A DNA stretch of 50,951 nt, taken from Nevskia sp. (lineage in GTDB: Bacteria > Pseudomonadota > Gammaproteobacteria > Nevskiales > Nevskiaceae). Below are positions 16,430 to 24,273 of this stretch, piece by piece (within the stretch, counting starts at the first letter, position 1; each line of letters begins with the position of its first letter). The DNA lies in the NCBI GenBank assembly GCA_031291075.1, contig JARLJS010000131.1, positions 1 to 50,951 on the forward strand. The letters are read 5' to 3'. The notes under the pieces are model-generated. The model was not told where the DNA came from and did no database searches. It saw only the letters and a list, made by a program, of their open reading frames with translations. Position numbers and translations under genes: made by a program.

Positions 16430-17536
16430 ATGACGACGCAGAAACTGCGCGTGATCCATTGCGGCACCGGCGTCGCCGGCCGCCAGGCGCTGCGCGCGAT
16501 CCTCGACCATCCCGGGCTTGAGCTGGCCGGCCTGCTGGTTCATGGGCGGGACGGCGACGGCAGGAGCGCGGCGGCGCTGGCCGGGCTGCCCGACGGATCG
16601 GGCGGGGCGCCCGGCAGGGTGGCGGCGACTGCCGATTTCGAGCGCATCGTGGCCACCCCGGCCGACGTGGTTTGCTACATGCTGCTGCTGCCCGACGCCG
16701 ACCGCATCGAGGCGCTGCTGGCGTCCGGCAAGAGCGTGGTGACCACCGCCGGCCTGATGTTCCCCCGCTGGCGCGACGCGGCGACGGCGCAGCGGCTGGA
16801 TCGCGCCTGCCGCCGCGGCCGTTCCTCGTTCTATGTCACCGGCATCAATCCCGGCTGGGTCGACGAGGTGCTACCGTTGACCATGTCGGGCCTGTGCCGC
16901 CGCATCGAGCGCATCCACATCCGCGAATACGCCGACTGCGCGCAGTACCCGGCGCCGCACATCCTGAGTGTGATGGGGTTCGGCCGGCCGGAAAGCGAGC
17001 TGCGCGAAGGCCGCCTGCCGGACCTGGCGGTGATGCGGGACTTCTTCACCCAGTCGCTGGCGGCGCTGGCGCACGGCCTGGGGCTGGAGCTGGATCGCAT
17101 CGAGGAGTCGCGCGAAGTGGTGGCGGCGCCCCGCGACTACGACATCAAGGCCGGGCACATCGCCAAGGGCACCATCGGCGGCCAGCGCTGGCGCTGGCAG
17201 GCTTACGCCGGCGGCGCGCCGCGCATCGTGCAGGAGACCTACTGGATCACCGCCTTCGACCTGGGCGAGGGCTGGCCGCGCGCCGGCGAGTACGACAACG
17301 ACACGCAGTGGCGCGTGACGCTGGAGGGCACGCCCTCGCTGCGCTGCACCTTCGAGCCCCGCTACAGCTTTCTCGACGACACCCTGGCGCGGCTGGCGCC
17401 GGACTACAACCCGTCCGGCCTAGCCACCGCCATGGCGGCGGTGAACAGCCTGATCCCCGTCCACCGCGCGCGGCCCGGCCTGCTGTGCAGCGCCGACCTG
17501 CCGCTGCCGCGCTGCCGCCAGCCCGCCCATGCCTGA
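16430..17536 (+). CDS. Amine dehydrogenase-like/DapB-fold NAD(P)-dependent oxidoreductase A
   Basis: A 368-residue cytoplasmic protein. The Rossmann start LRVIHCGTGVAGRQALRAI and the later 'TGINPGWVDEVLPLTMS' match proteins annotated as dihydrodipicolinate-reductase-like or NAD(P)H-dependent amine dehydrogenases, a family that includes 2,4-diaminopentanoate dehydrogenase. It is far longer than true DapB and has no lysine-pathway neighbours. I start at 16430, where GGAGGGGG precedes the ATG. A paralogue follows at 18020, with an EXPERA gene between them. Actinobacterial relatives are often found with lipid or steroid genes, so a ketone/alcohol or ketone/amine conversion on a hydrophobic substrate is possible, but the reaction is not known. 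Confidence 0.75.
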   Translation: MTTQKLRVIHCGTGVAGRQALRAILDHPGLELAGLLVHGRDGDGRSAAALAGLPDGSGGAPGRVAATADFERIVATPADVVCYMLLLPDADRIEALLASGKSVVTTAGLMFPRWRDAATAQRLDRACRRGRSSFYVTGINPGWVDEVLPLTMSGLCRRIERIHIREYADCAQYPAPHILSVMGFGRPESELREGRLPDLAVMRDFFTQSLAALAHGLGLELDRIEESREVVAAPRDYDIKAGHIAKGTIGGQRWRWQAYAGGAPRIVQETYWITAFDLGEGWPRAGEYDNDTQWRVTLEGTPSLRCTFEPRYSFLDDTLARLAPDYNPSGLATAMAAVNSLIPVHRARPGLLCSADLPLPRCRQPAHA

Positions 17537-18023
17537 GCGCAGCGCCTATCGCGGCTGGGACCGCTTCTTCGTCGCCGCCTTCGGCCTGTTTTCGCTGGTG
17601 GCGTTCGTCCACGAGCCGCTGTTCTATCTCTACTGCGGCTGGGATGGGCTGCGCCACGACAGCTGCAGCAACGCCACCGTGGCCGCGATCTGGAAGGGCT
17701 ATGCCAGGCTGGATCCCGTCTACTTCGACATGCCGCTGTGGATGGCGCTGATGATCGGCTTCGACAGTGTCCTGCTCAGCCCGTTCTACCTGTACAGCAT
17801 CTACGTCTTCGCCACCGGCCGCGCCGACACGCCGCTGTACCGCGCCATCGGCTACAGCGTCAGCGGCGCCCTGGTCTACGCCATGGTGTTGTACCTGAGC
17901 TGGGAGAGCCTGACGGCGCGGCAGTACGGCGCCGCGCTCGGCGCGGTGGTGGCCTACAACATCCCCTGGGGGCTGGTGCCCCTGCTGCTGGTGGTGCGCC
18001 TGTACCGCGGGAGCCGGACATGA
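17529..18023 (+). CDS. EXPERA/EBP-like membrane protein A (sterol isomerase-like)
   Basis: A 164-residue protein with four predicted membrane helices. The layout and several short motifs resemble emopamil-binding protein, the eukaryotic sterol delta8-delta7 isomerase: VHEPLFYLYCGW near the first helix (compare the H-x3-E of EBP), IWKGYARLDPVYF after it, SPFYLYSIYVF, VLYLSWESLT and NIPWGLVPLLLV. It shares the signature EP-x-F-x-L-x-CGW-x-GL with the second copy at 20191. EXPERA proteins bind sterol-like ligands in the membrane, some as isomerases. It starts eight bases before the end of the upstream gene and overlaps the next by ATGA, so the three are translationally coupled. Confidence 0.65.
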   Translation: MPERSAYRGWDRFFVAAFGLFSLVAFVHEPLFYLYCGWDGLRHDSCSNATVAAIWKGYARLDPVYFDMPLWMALMIGFDSVLLSPFYLYSIYVFATGRADTPLYRAIGYSVSGALVYAMVLYLSWESLTARQYGAALGAVVAYNIPWGLVPLLLVVRLYRGSRT

Positions 18024-19093
18024 AGTCGAGGTACCGGGTGATCCAGTACGCCACCGGCGGCGTCGGCAAGCACGCCATCGCCGGCATCGCGGAGCATCCG
18101 CGGCTGCAACTCGCCGGCCTGCTGGTTCACAGCAAGGACAAGGTGGGCCGGGACGCGGGGGCGCTCGCCGGCATCGCGCCGCTCGGCGTGCAGGCCACCG
18201 ACCGGGTCGAGGACGTGCTCGCGCTGGGGGCGGACTGCGTGTCCTACATGGCCCTGTGGCCGGACGTGGAGCTGATCTGCCGCTTCCTCGAAGCGGGCCT
18301 CAACGTGGTCACCACCTCCGGCCTGCTGTACCCGAAATTCTTCGGCGCCGAGCTGGTGGAGCGGCTGGAGGCGGCCTGCCGCAGGGGCGGCACGTCGGTG
18401 CACGGCACCGGCATCAACCCCGGCTTCAGCGGCGAGGTGCTGCCGCTCACGATGTCGATGCTCAGTCGCCGCATCGAGCAGATCACGGTGCGTGAGTTCG
18501 CCGACTTCCGCACCTACAACTCGCCGGAGCTCAACCACGCGATGCTCGGCTTCGGCCGCGATCCGGCCGATGTGCGCGCGCACAAGCACCCCAACTTCGA
18601 CCTGATGATGCGTTTCTTCCACCAGTCCATCCACTTGGTGGCGGACGGCCTGGGCGTGGCGCTGGAGCGCATCGAGCAGACCGAAGAGTACGGTCTCACT
18701 CCCGTCGGCGCGACGATGGAGTCCGGCCCGGTGCCGCCGGGGACCATCGGCGGCATCAAGACCCGCTTCGCCGGCGTCGTCGCGGGCCGGCCCATGATCG
18801 TGATCGAGCTCACCTGGGTGGCGGCCTACGATCTCGGCGCGGGCTGGCCCGCCGCCGCCGGGGAGCACACGCACTGGAGCGTCACCATCGAAGGCCAGCC
18901 CTCGTTGCGTTGCAGCTTCGAGCAGGCGCTGAGCTTCGAGCAGGGCCACGCAACCGCGGGCCACACCGCGCCGGCGATGATCTGCACCGCGATGCACGCC
19001 GTCAACGCGATCCCCTACGTCTGCGAGGCGGAGCCGGGAATCCGCACCTTCCTCGACCTGCCGCTGATCGCGGCCAAGGGCGCGTTCCGCTAA
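18020..19093 (+). CDS. Amine dehydrogenase-like/DapB-fold NAD(P)-dependent oxidoreductase B
   Basis: A 357-residue paralogue of the protein at 16430. Shared features include the nucleotide-binding start (VIQYATGGVGKHAIAGI), LAGLLVHSKDKVGRDAG, VVTTSGLLYP, GTGINPGFSGEVLPLTMSMLSRRIE and the C-terminal region around LGAGWP. The glycine-rich loop differs from copy A (GGVG against GVAG), so they may differ in cofactor or substrate. It overlaps the EXPERA gene by four bases (ATGA) and precedes a Rieske oxygenase by 27 bases. Two diverged copies kept in one operon suggest two successive or stereochemically different steps. The reaction is unknown. Confidence 0.75.
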   Translation: MKSRYRVIQYATGGVGKHAIAGIAEHPRLQLAGLLVHSKDKVGRDAGALAGIAPLGVQATDRVEDVLALGADCVSYMALWPDVELICRFLEAGLNVVTTSGLLYPKFFGAELVERLEAACRRGGTSVHGTGINPGFSGEVLPLTMSMLSRRIEQITVREFADFRTYNSPELNHAMLGFGRDPADVRAHKHPNFDLMMRFFHQSIHLVADGLGVALERIEQTEEYGLTPVGATMESGPVPPGTIGGIKTRFAGVVAGRPMIVIELTWVAAYDLGAGWPAAAGEHTHWSVTIEGQPSLRCSFEQALSFEQGHATAGHTAPAMICTAMHAVNAIPYVCEAEPGIRTFLDLPLIAAKGAFR

Positions 19094-19120
19094 GCGACGC
19101 GCTCAGCACAGGAGCTTCCG

Positions 19121-20071
19121 ATGTCGCTGCTTCCCGCCGCCGCCCGCAGCTTCCCGCCCGATCCCCGCCCGGCCTTTCCCAACGGCTGGCTCGGCATCGG
19201 CTTTACCGACGACGTGGCCCTGGGCCAGGTGGTGTCCCGCCACATCCTGGGCCGCGATCTGGTGCTGTTCCGCACCGGCGCGGGCGTCCTCACGGTGGCC
19301 GACGCCTATTGCCCGCACCTGGGCGCCCACCTGGGCGGCGGCGCGGTGGTGGAGGACACGCTGCGCTGTCCTTTTCATCACTGGCAGTTCGGCAGCGACG
19401 GCCGCTGCACCCGTACCCCGGGCGACCGCAAGCTGCCGGAGCGGGCGCGGCTGAGAACCTGGCTGGCGTGCGAGGTCAACGGCTTCATCTTCGTCTGGCA
19501 CCACGCGCAGGACGCCGCGCCGTCCTGGGACATCCCGCCGCACCCCATCGTCGAGGATCGCGACTACTACCTGGTCGAGAAGCGCGAGCACCTGTTTCGT
19601 GCGCATCCGCAGGACATCTCCGAGAACGGCGCCGACTTCGCCCATTTCGAAGCGATCCACGGCTGGTCCGGTGTGCGGCTCAAGTTCGTGCCGGACGGGA
19701 CGAGCTACCGCGTCGGCTACGACACCAGCGAGGTCGACACCGGCTACGGCGACACCGGCAGCGTCGGCGTCGACTCGTTGGCGGTCGGTCCCGGCTACAC
19801 CTACACCCACTACACCGGCGCCGCCGACTGGCTGATGCTGACCTGCTACACCCCGGTCGACCCGGGCACGGTCTACATGCACCAGATCTACTACGCCCAC
19901 CGCGCGGTGCCGCGGCCGCAGGCCAAGGCGCTGGTGGAGGCGGTCGACTGCGAGTGGCGCAAGGACATCGCGATCTGGCAGGCCAAGTGCTATCGAGAGC
20001 AGCCCGCGCTCAACGATGGCGACGGCCCCATCGCCCAGTTCCGCCGCTGGTACGGGCAGTTCTACGGTTGA
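19121..20071 (+). CDS. Rieske non-haem iron oxygenase A (KshA/DAF-36-like)
   Basis: A 316-residue oxygenase subunit. The Rieske [2Fe-2S] site is Cys64-Pro-His66 ... Cys83-x2-His86 with the standard 16-residue gap. The mononuclear iron site follows the rule N-x2-D-x2-H-x4-H (Asn169, Asp172, His175, His180). Size, domain order and the motif CPHLGAHLGGG resemble single-component-alpha Rieske enzymes that act on sterols, such as 3-ketosteroid 9-hydroxylase KshA, DAF-36 7-desaturase and SdmA. It needs a reductase and perhaps a ferredoxin; a ferredoxin is encoded at 22221 but no reductase is in the window. It ends the first unit before operator site 2. Confidence 0.88.
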   Translation: MSLLPAAARSFPPDPRPAFPNGWLGIGFTDDVALGQVVSRHILGRDLVLFRTGAGVLTVADAYCPHLGAHLGGGAVVEDTLRCPFHHWQFGSDGRCTRTPGDRKLPERARLRTWLACEVNGFIFVWHHAQDAAPSWDIPPHPIVEDRDYYLVEKREHLFRAHPQDISENGADFAHFEAIHGWSGVRLKFVPDGTSYRVGYDTSEVDTGYGDTGSVGVDSLAVGPGYTYTHYTGAADWLMLTCYTPVDPGTVYMHQIYYAHRAVPRPQAKALVEAVDCEWRKDIAIWQAKCYREQPALNDGDGPIAQFRRWYGQFYG

Positions 20072-20119
20072 GTGCGCTTCGAGCTTGCGCCCCGCGGGCG
20101 CATCCGCTAACCTTTAAAA

Positions 20120-20137
20120 ACATTTCAATATAAATGT
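20120..20137. promoter_or_regulatory. Palindromic operator, site 2 (ACATTT-N6-AAATGT)
   Basis: ACATTT-CAATAT-AAATGT, with the same arms and spacing as sites 1 and 3 but a different spacer and no longer arms. It lies 53 bases before the EXPERA B gene. Promoter boxes are less clear here than at the other two sites: TATAAA at 20129-20134 could be a -10 but lacks a good -35. A 7-bp hairpin (20147-20164) follows in the leader, just before the Shine-Dalgarno. Confidence 0.6.
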
Positions 20138-20190
20138 AATTTCGGCGCGGACGCGACCGTCCGCCGCCGGCCAGGCAGGAGGAGCCGATC

Positions 20191-20736
20191 ATGGCAGTGC
20201 GTTGGTTGGACCGGGTGTTGATCGTGCTGTTCCTGTTCGCCGCCTTCGTCGGCTTCTACTACGAGCCGGTGTTCTTCCTCCACTGCGGTTGGGCCGGCCT
20301 GCACCAGGGCGCTGGCGGCGCCTGCTCGCAGGACTGGGTCGGGCGGGCCTGGCTGGCCTACTTGAAGGTGGAGCCCTACTACGCCGACGCGCCACTGTTC
20401 CTGCAGCTCGTCAACGAGTTCGACACGCTGCTGTTCGGCTGGCTTTACCTGCTTTCGATCTTCGTGTTTTTCACCGGGCGGCAGACGCGCGGCTGGTACA
20501 AGTCGCTCGCCACCTTCGTCTCCGGCATGATGGCCTACGCGATGACCTACTACCTCACTTGGGAATCGCTTACCTATCACCAGACGGGGGCCAACATCCG
20601 CTCGGTGTTTTTCTACAATGGCCTGTGGCTGCTGATCTTCGCGCTGCTGCTGGCGCGGCTATACCTACTCGCGCCGCGCACCGCGGCCGCCGGGCGGCGG
20701 CAGGCCGCGGCGGGGCTGGCGGGGTACCACGCATGA
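20191..20736 (+). CDS. EXPERA/EBP-like membrane protein B (sterol isomerase-like)
   Basis: A 181-residue paralogue of the protein at 17529 with four predicted membrane helices. Conserved with copy A are YYEPVFFLHCGWAGLH, the aromatic segment before the second helix, FDTLLFGWLYLLSIFVFFTGR and YYLTWESLTYHQTGA. The glutamate in EP and the histidine in LHCGW could correspond to the active-site Glu/His of EBP-type sterol isomerases. The C-terminal tail is longer and basic. A Shine-Dalgarno (GCAGGAGG) precedes the ATG. It overlaps the next gene by ATGA. A role in sterol double-bond migration is inferred from family and context; simple ligand binding is the alternative. Confidence 0.65.
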   Translation: MAVRWLDRVLIVLFLFAAFVGFYYEPVFFLHCGWAGLHQGAGGACSQDWVGRAWLAYLKVEPYYADAPLFLQLVNEFDTLLFGWLYLLSIFVFFTGRQTRGWYKSLATFVSGMMAYAMTYYLTWESLTYHQTGANIRSVFFYNGLWLLIFALLLARLYLLAPRTAAAGRRQAAAGLAGYHA

Positions 20737-22196
20737 GCGCGCAGGGCGAAGCGCGCCTGCTGATCGACGGCAGGCTGGTCGAGGCCCGCTCCGGCCGACG
20801 CTATCCCAACCTCAACCCGGCCACCGAACAGGTCATCGGCGAGGTGGCCGACGCCGGCGTGGAGGATGCCGCCGCGGCGGTGGCGGCCGCGCGGCGGGCT
20901 TTCGACGAGACCGCCTGGTCCACCGACCCGGTGCTGCGCCGCAAATGCCTGACGCAGCTGCGCGACGGCCTGCGCGCCCACGCGGCGGAGTTGTGCGAGC
21001 AGGCGGTGGCGGAAGTGGGTGCGCCGATGGCCATCACCCGCAATGGTCCGCAGGGCGACGGGCCCATCGCCATCCTCGACTACTACCTGGACCTGATGGG
21101 CGGCTACGCCTGGGAGACCCCGCTGCCGGAGGTCAACACCATGGGCGTGCCGAGCCGCCGGCTGGTGTGGAAAGAGGCGGCGGGGGTGGTCGCCGCGATC
21201 TCGCCGTGGAACTTCCCGTTCCAGATCAACATGGCCAAGATCTGCCCGGCGCTGGCCGCGGGCTGCACCGTGGTGCTCAAGTCGGCGCCGGAAACGCCGT
21301 GGACCGCCACCTTCATCGGCAAGGTGGCGGCGGAGCACACCGACCTCCCGCCCGGCGTGCTCAACGTGCTCACCTCCTCCGATCCGGCGGCGGTGGGCGA
21401 GGTGCTCACCGGCGACCCGCGGGTGGACCTGGTCTCGTTCACCGGCTCCACCGCCACCGGGCGGCGCATCATGGCGCGCGCGGCGGACACGGTGAAGCGT
21501 GTATTTCTGGAACTGGGCGGCAAGTCCGCCACCATCATCCTGGACGACGCCGATTTCAACCCGGCCCTGCTCAGCGGCTTCGCCGTGTGCTACCACGCCG
21601 GCCAGGGCTGCGCCATTCCCACCCGCCTGTTGCTGCCGGCTTCGCGCTACGCCGAGGGCGTGGAATTCCTGCGTCACGCCTTCGCCCAGCTGCCCTACGG
21701 CGACCCCTACGGCGAGGGCCAGATCATGGGGCCGCTGATCAGCGCGCGGCAGCGGGCGCGGGTGCTGGACTACATCGAGATCGGCAAGCGCGAAGGCGCC
21801 CGCCTGGTGTGCGGCGGCCGCAAGCCGGAGCGCCTGTCCAGGGGTTACTACGTCGAGCCGACCCTGTTCGCCGACGTGGACAGCCGCATGCGCATCGCGC
21901 AGGAGGAGATCTTCGGCCCGGTGCTGGTGGCGATCCCGTATCGCGACGACGACGACGCGGCGCGCATCGCCAACGACACCATCTACGGCCTGTCCGGCGC
22001 TATCTACGGCAGCCCGGAACGGGCGCTGCGCCTGGCGCGGCGCATCCGCAGCGGCACGCTGAACGTCAACGGCGCCAACTTCTTCGCGCCCGACTCGCCG
22101 TTCGGCGGCTACAAGCAGAGCGGCATCGGCCGCGAGATGGGTGTACAAGGTTTCGAGGAATACCTGCAGACCAAGACGGTGGCGGTGCCGGGCTGA
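20733..22196 (+). CDS. Aldehyde dehydrogenase family protein
   Basis: A 487-residue NAD(P)-dependent dehydrogenase with the full family set: ISPWNFPFQINM, FTGSTATGRRI, the general base Glu260 in LELGGKSA, the nucleophile Cys293 in GQGCAIPTR, EEIFGPVLV, and PFGGYKQSGIGREMG. It is not a close copy of the one at 4196. The ATG overlaps the EXPERA B stop (ATGA), so the two are coupled, and the ferredoxin gene follows after 24 bases. In a sterol-type pathway it could oxidise an aldehyde made by the P450 or a Rieske enzyme to an acid, as in side-chain or C-4 methyl oxidation. That assignment is inference. Confidence 0.92.
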   Translation: MSAQGEARLLIDGRLVEARSGRRYPNLNPATEQVIGEVADAGVEDAAAAVAAARRAFDETAWSTDPVLRRKCLTQLRDGLRAHAAELCEQAVAEVGAPMAITRNGPQGDGPIAILDYYLDLMGGYAWETPLPEVNTMGVPSRRLVWKEAAGVVAAISPWNFPFQINMAKICPALAAGCTVVLKSAPETPWTATFIGKVAAEHTDLPPGVLNVLTSSDPAAVGEVLTGDPRVDLVSFTGSTATGRRIMARAADTVKRVFLELGGKSATIILDDADFNPALLSGFAVCYHAGQGCAIPTRLLLPASRYAEGVEFLRHAFAQLPYGDPYGEGQIMGPLISARQRARVLDYIEIGKREGARLVCGGRKPERLSRGYYVEPTLFADVDSRMRIAQEEIFGPVLVAIPYRDDDDAARIANDTIYGLSGAIYGSPERALRLARRIRSGTLNVNGANFFAPDSPFGGYKQSGIGREMGVQGFEEYLQTKTVAVPG

Positions 22197-22220
22197 CCGG
22201 CGCAGGAGCGAGCGGAAGCA

Positions 22221-22553
22221 ATGGTTGCGATCACCTATATCGAGCACGACGGCACCCGTCACCGGGTGGACGTCGATGCGGACATGACGCTGATGGAAGG
22301 CGCCACCCTCAACATGGTGCCGGGCGTGATCGGCATGTGCGGCGGCATCTGCTCCTGCGCCACCTGCCACTGCTATATCCCGGCGGCCTGGCAGGACAAG
22401 CTGCTGCCGCCCTCGCCCGGCGAGCTGAACATGCTGGACAGCGCCAGCCACCGGCGGCCCAACAGCCGCCTCGGCTGCCAGATCGTGGTGACGGCGGCGC
22501 TGGAGGGGATGGAGGTGGAGCTGCCGGTGGAGCAGGGCGACGACGCGGGCTGA
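22221..22553 (+). CDS. Adrenodoxin-type [2Fe-2S] ferredoxin
   Basis: A 110-residue electron carrier. The cluster ligands follow the vertebrate/bacterial adrenodoxin spacing: C-x5-C-x2-C in MCGGICSCATCHCYI, with the fourth cysteine in RLGCQI. The motif GELNMLD and the ending 'LEGMEVELP' are also family marks. Such ferredoxins pass electrons from a flavin reductase to class I P450s, and sometimes to Rieske oxygenases. A P450 gene lies 9 kb downstream under what appears to be the same operator, and no other ferredoxin is present. The reductase must be elsewhere in the genome. Confidence 0.93.
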   Translation: MVAITYIEHDGTRHRVDVDADMTLMEGATLNMVPGVIGMCGGICSCATCHCYIPAAWQDKLLPPSPGELNMLDSASHRRPNSRLGCQIVVTAALEGMEVELPVEQGDDAG

Positions 22554-22583
22554 TCGGAACGGGCAAATCCAGGGGGGCGTGGC

Positions 22584-23327
22584 ATGAGTCTGTCGGGCAA
22601 GGTGGCGGTGATCACGGGGGCGGGGCAGGGCATCGGCGAGGGCTACGCCAAGGGCCTGGCCAGGATCGGCTGCAAGGTGGCGGTGGCGGACATCAACGCC
22701 GAGCAGGGCGGCCGCGTGGCGACCGAGATCCGCAAGGCCGGCGGCGAGGCGGTGTTCGTCCAGGTGGACGTGTCCAGCGAGGAGTCGGCCGGCGCCCTGG
22801 CGCAGCAGGTGAAGGACAAGTACGGCGCGATCCATTACCTGGTCAACAACGCCGCCATGTTCGGTAACCTGGACTTCAATCCGCTGATGAGCGTGGACCT
22901 GGGCTACCTCAACAAGGTGGTGGCCGTGAACATGCTCGGCTCGGTGGTGATGACGCGCGCCTGCGTGCCGCACATGGGGCAGGGCGCGGCCATCGTCAAC
23001 CAGTCCTCCACCGCGGCCTGGATGAACTACGACTACTACTCCTTCACCAAGCTCGCCACCAACGGCATCACCTGCGTGCTGGCGCGCGAGCTGGGCCCGA
23101 AGGGCATCCGCGTCAACGCCATCGCGCCGGGCCCGACCGATACCCAGGCGCTGCGCGCCAAGGTGCCGGAGGAATACCTGAAGGGCATGGTGGCGCAGAT
23201 GCCGCTGGGTCGCCTGGGCACGCCCGACGACCTGCTCAAGGCGCTGGTGTTCCTGCTGTCGGAGGATGCGGGCTGGATCACCGGGCTGATCATGAACGTC
23301 GACGGCGGCCAGTGGATGAGGGCCTAG
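22584..23327 (+). CDS. Short-chain dehydrogenase/reductase A
   Basis: A 247-residue classical SDR. It has the cofactor loop TGAGQGIG, the NNAA motif, the catalytic serine in NQSSTAAW and the YxxxK pair in YSFTK. The C-terminal segment GLIMNVDGGQWM is typical. An aspartate after the second strand (VADIN) favours NAD(H). It should interconvert a hydroxyl and a keto group on the pathway substrate; several steroid hydroxysteroid dehydrogenases belong here, but the position cannot be told. It follows the ferredoxin by 30 bases in the same unit; GGGGGG-type sequence precedes the ATG. A large dispersed repeat lies downstream. Confidence 0.9.
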   Translation: MSLSGKVAVITGAGQGIGEGYAKGLARIGCKVAVADINAEQGGRVATEIRKAGGEAVFVQVDVSSEESAGALAQQVKDKYGAIHYLVNNAAMFGNLDFNPLMSVDLGYLNKVVAVNMLGSVVMTRACVPHMGQGAAIVNQSSTAAWMNYDYYSFTKLATNGITCVLARELGPKGIRVNAIAPGPTDTQALRAKVPEEYLKGMVAQMPLGRLGTPDDLLKALVFLLSEDAGWITGLIMNVDGGQWMRA

Positions 23328-23356
23328 TTCCGTGGTTGGAAATCAAAAGCGAAGGG

Positions 23357-23437
23357 GTCCGCAAATGAACGTAAATACACGCAAATGAAAGCCAAAGGAA
23401 ATTTTATATTTGCGTGTATTTGCGTTCATTTGCGGAC
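23357..23437. repeat. Dispersed inverted repeat, copy B (CGCAAATGAACGCAAAT type)
   Basis: The left arm starts GTCCGCAAATGAACGTAAAT and the right arm ends CGTTCATTTGCGGAC. The last 33 bases of the right side (23407-23439) are identical to 14311-14343 in copy A, while the centre differs. It separates SDR A from SDR B within the plus-strand run, so the hairpin may affect read-through between them. Confidence 0.85.
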
Positions 23438-23466
23438 TGCATTGCTGTTTGTGTGGGAGGGGGCCC

Positions 23467-24273
23467 ATGGATAGGTGGCAGGTGCAGGACCAGGTCATCG
23501 TCATCGCCGGCGCCTCCAAGGGCATCGGGCTCGCCTGCGCCCAGACGCTGCTGCAGCGCGGCGCGCGGGTGGCGCTGCTGGCGCGTGACCGCGGGCGCCT
23601 GGACGAGGCGGTGGCCGGGTTCAAGAGCGAGCGCGCCTGCGGCATCGCCGCCGACGTCTGCGACAAGGCGGCGCTGGAGCAGGCCTTTGCCGCGGTCAAG
23701 GCGAAGTGGGGGCGGATCGACGGCCTGGTCAACAACGTCGGCTTCCAGTTCGCCCGCCGCCTCGAGGTCATGCCGGAGCCGGAAGTGCGCAAGCTGCTGG
23801 AGCTGAACTTCCTGGGCCCGGTGTTCGCCTGCCAGTGCGTCATCCCGCACCTGCGCGCGGCCGGCGGCGGCCGCATCGTCAACGTCTCCTCCGCCAGCGT
23901 GCGCAACGACAACGAGTTCTCCCATCTCGGCCTGTATTCCTCGGCCAAGGCGGCGCTGGAGCATTTCTCCAGGGAGCTGCGTCACGAGCTGAAGGCCGAC
24001 CGCATCATGGTCACCGTGTTCAGCCCGGGTGCGGTCGCCACCGGCAGCGTGGCCAACTTCGATCCCGCCGCGCTGGGCGAGGCGATGCAGGACTGGCTCA
24101 CCAAGGGGCCCAGGTTCGACGGCGCGGCGCAGCCGGAGACGATCGGCGCCGCCATTGCCGGCTGCTTCGAGTTCCCGCCGGGCGTGGCGGTGGAGTTCAT
24201 GGAGGTGCGGCCGAACATTCCCACGCCGAAGATGCTGGAATCGGACTGGAAGCAGGAGCAGGCAGGGTCATGA
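23467..24273 (+). CDS. Short-chain dehydrogenase/reductase B
   Basis: A 268-residue SDR, only distantly like SDR A. It has AGASKGIG in the cofactor loop, NNVG, the catalytic serine in NVSSAS and YSSAK as the YxxxK pair. Basic residues after the second strand (LLARDRGR) favour NADP(H). The C-terminus carries an added segment (EFMEVRPNIPTPKMLE) not found in the minimal fold. The start at 23467 follows GGGAGGGGG closely; upstream in-frame residues come from the repeat. It overlaps the next gene by ATGA. A keto-reduction or dehydrogenation in the pathway is likely, with unknown position. Confidence 0.88.
   Translation: MDRWQVQDQVIVIAGASKGIGLACAQTLLQRGARVALLARDRGRLDEAVAGFKSERACGIAADVCDKAALEQAFAAVKAKWGRIDGLVNNVGFQFARRLEVMPEPEVRKLLELNFLGPVFACQCVIPHLRAAGGGRIVNVSSASVRNDNEFSHLGLYSSAKAALEHFSRELRHELKADRIMVTVFSPGAVATGSVANFDPAALGEAMQDWLTKGPRFDGAAQPETIGAAIAGCFEFPPGVAVEFMEVRPNIPTPKMLESDWKQEQAGS

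Noticed and set aside
16430-19093. The two DapB-fold proteins as lysine-pathway dihydrodipicolinate reductases
   Set aside because: They are about 100 residues longer than DapB, are duplicated, and are coupled to membrane EXPERA proteins, with no lysine or diaminopimelate genes nearby.
14249-23437. The paired inverted repeats as ends of one composite transposon
   Set aside because: Each copy is itself a complete inverted repeat, no transposase lies between them, and the genes inside are continuous with those outside.
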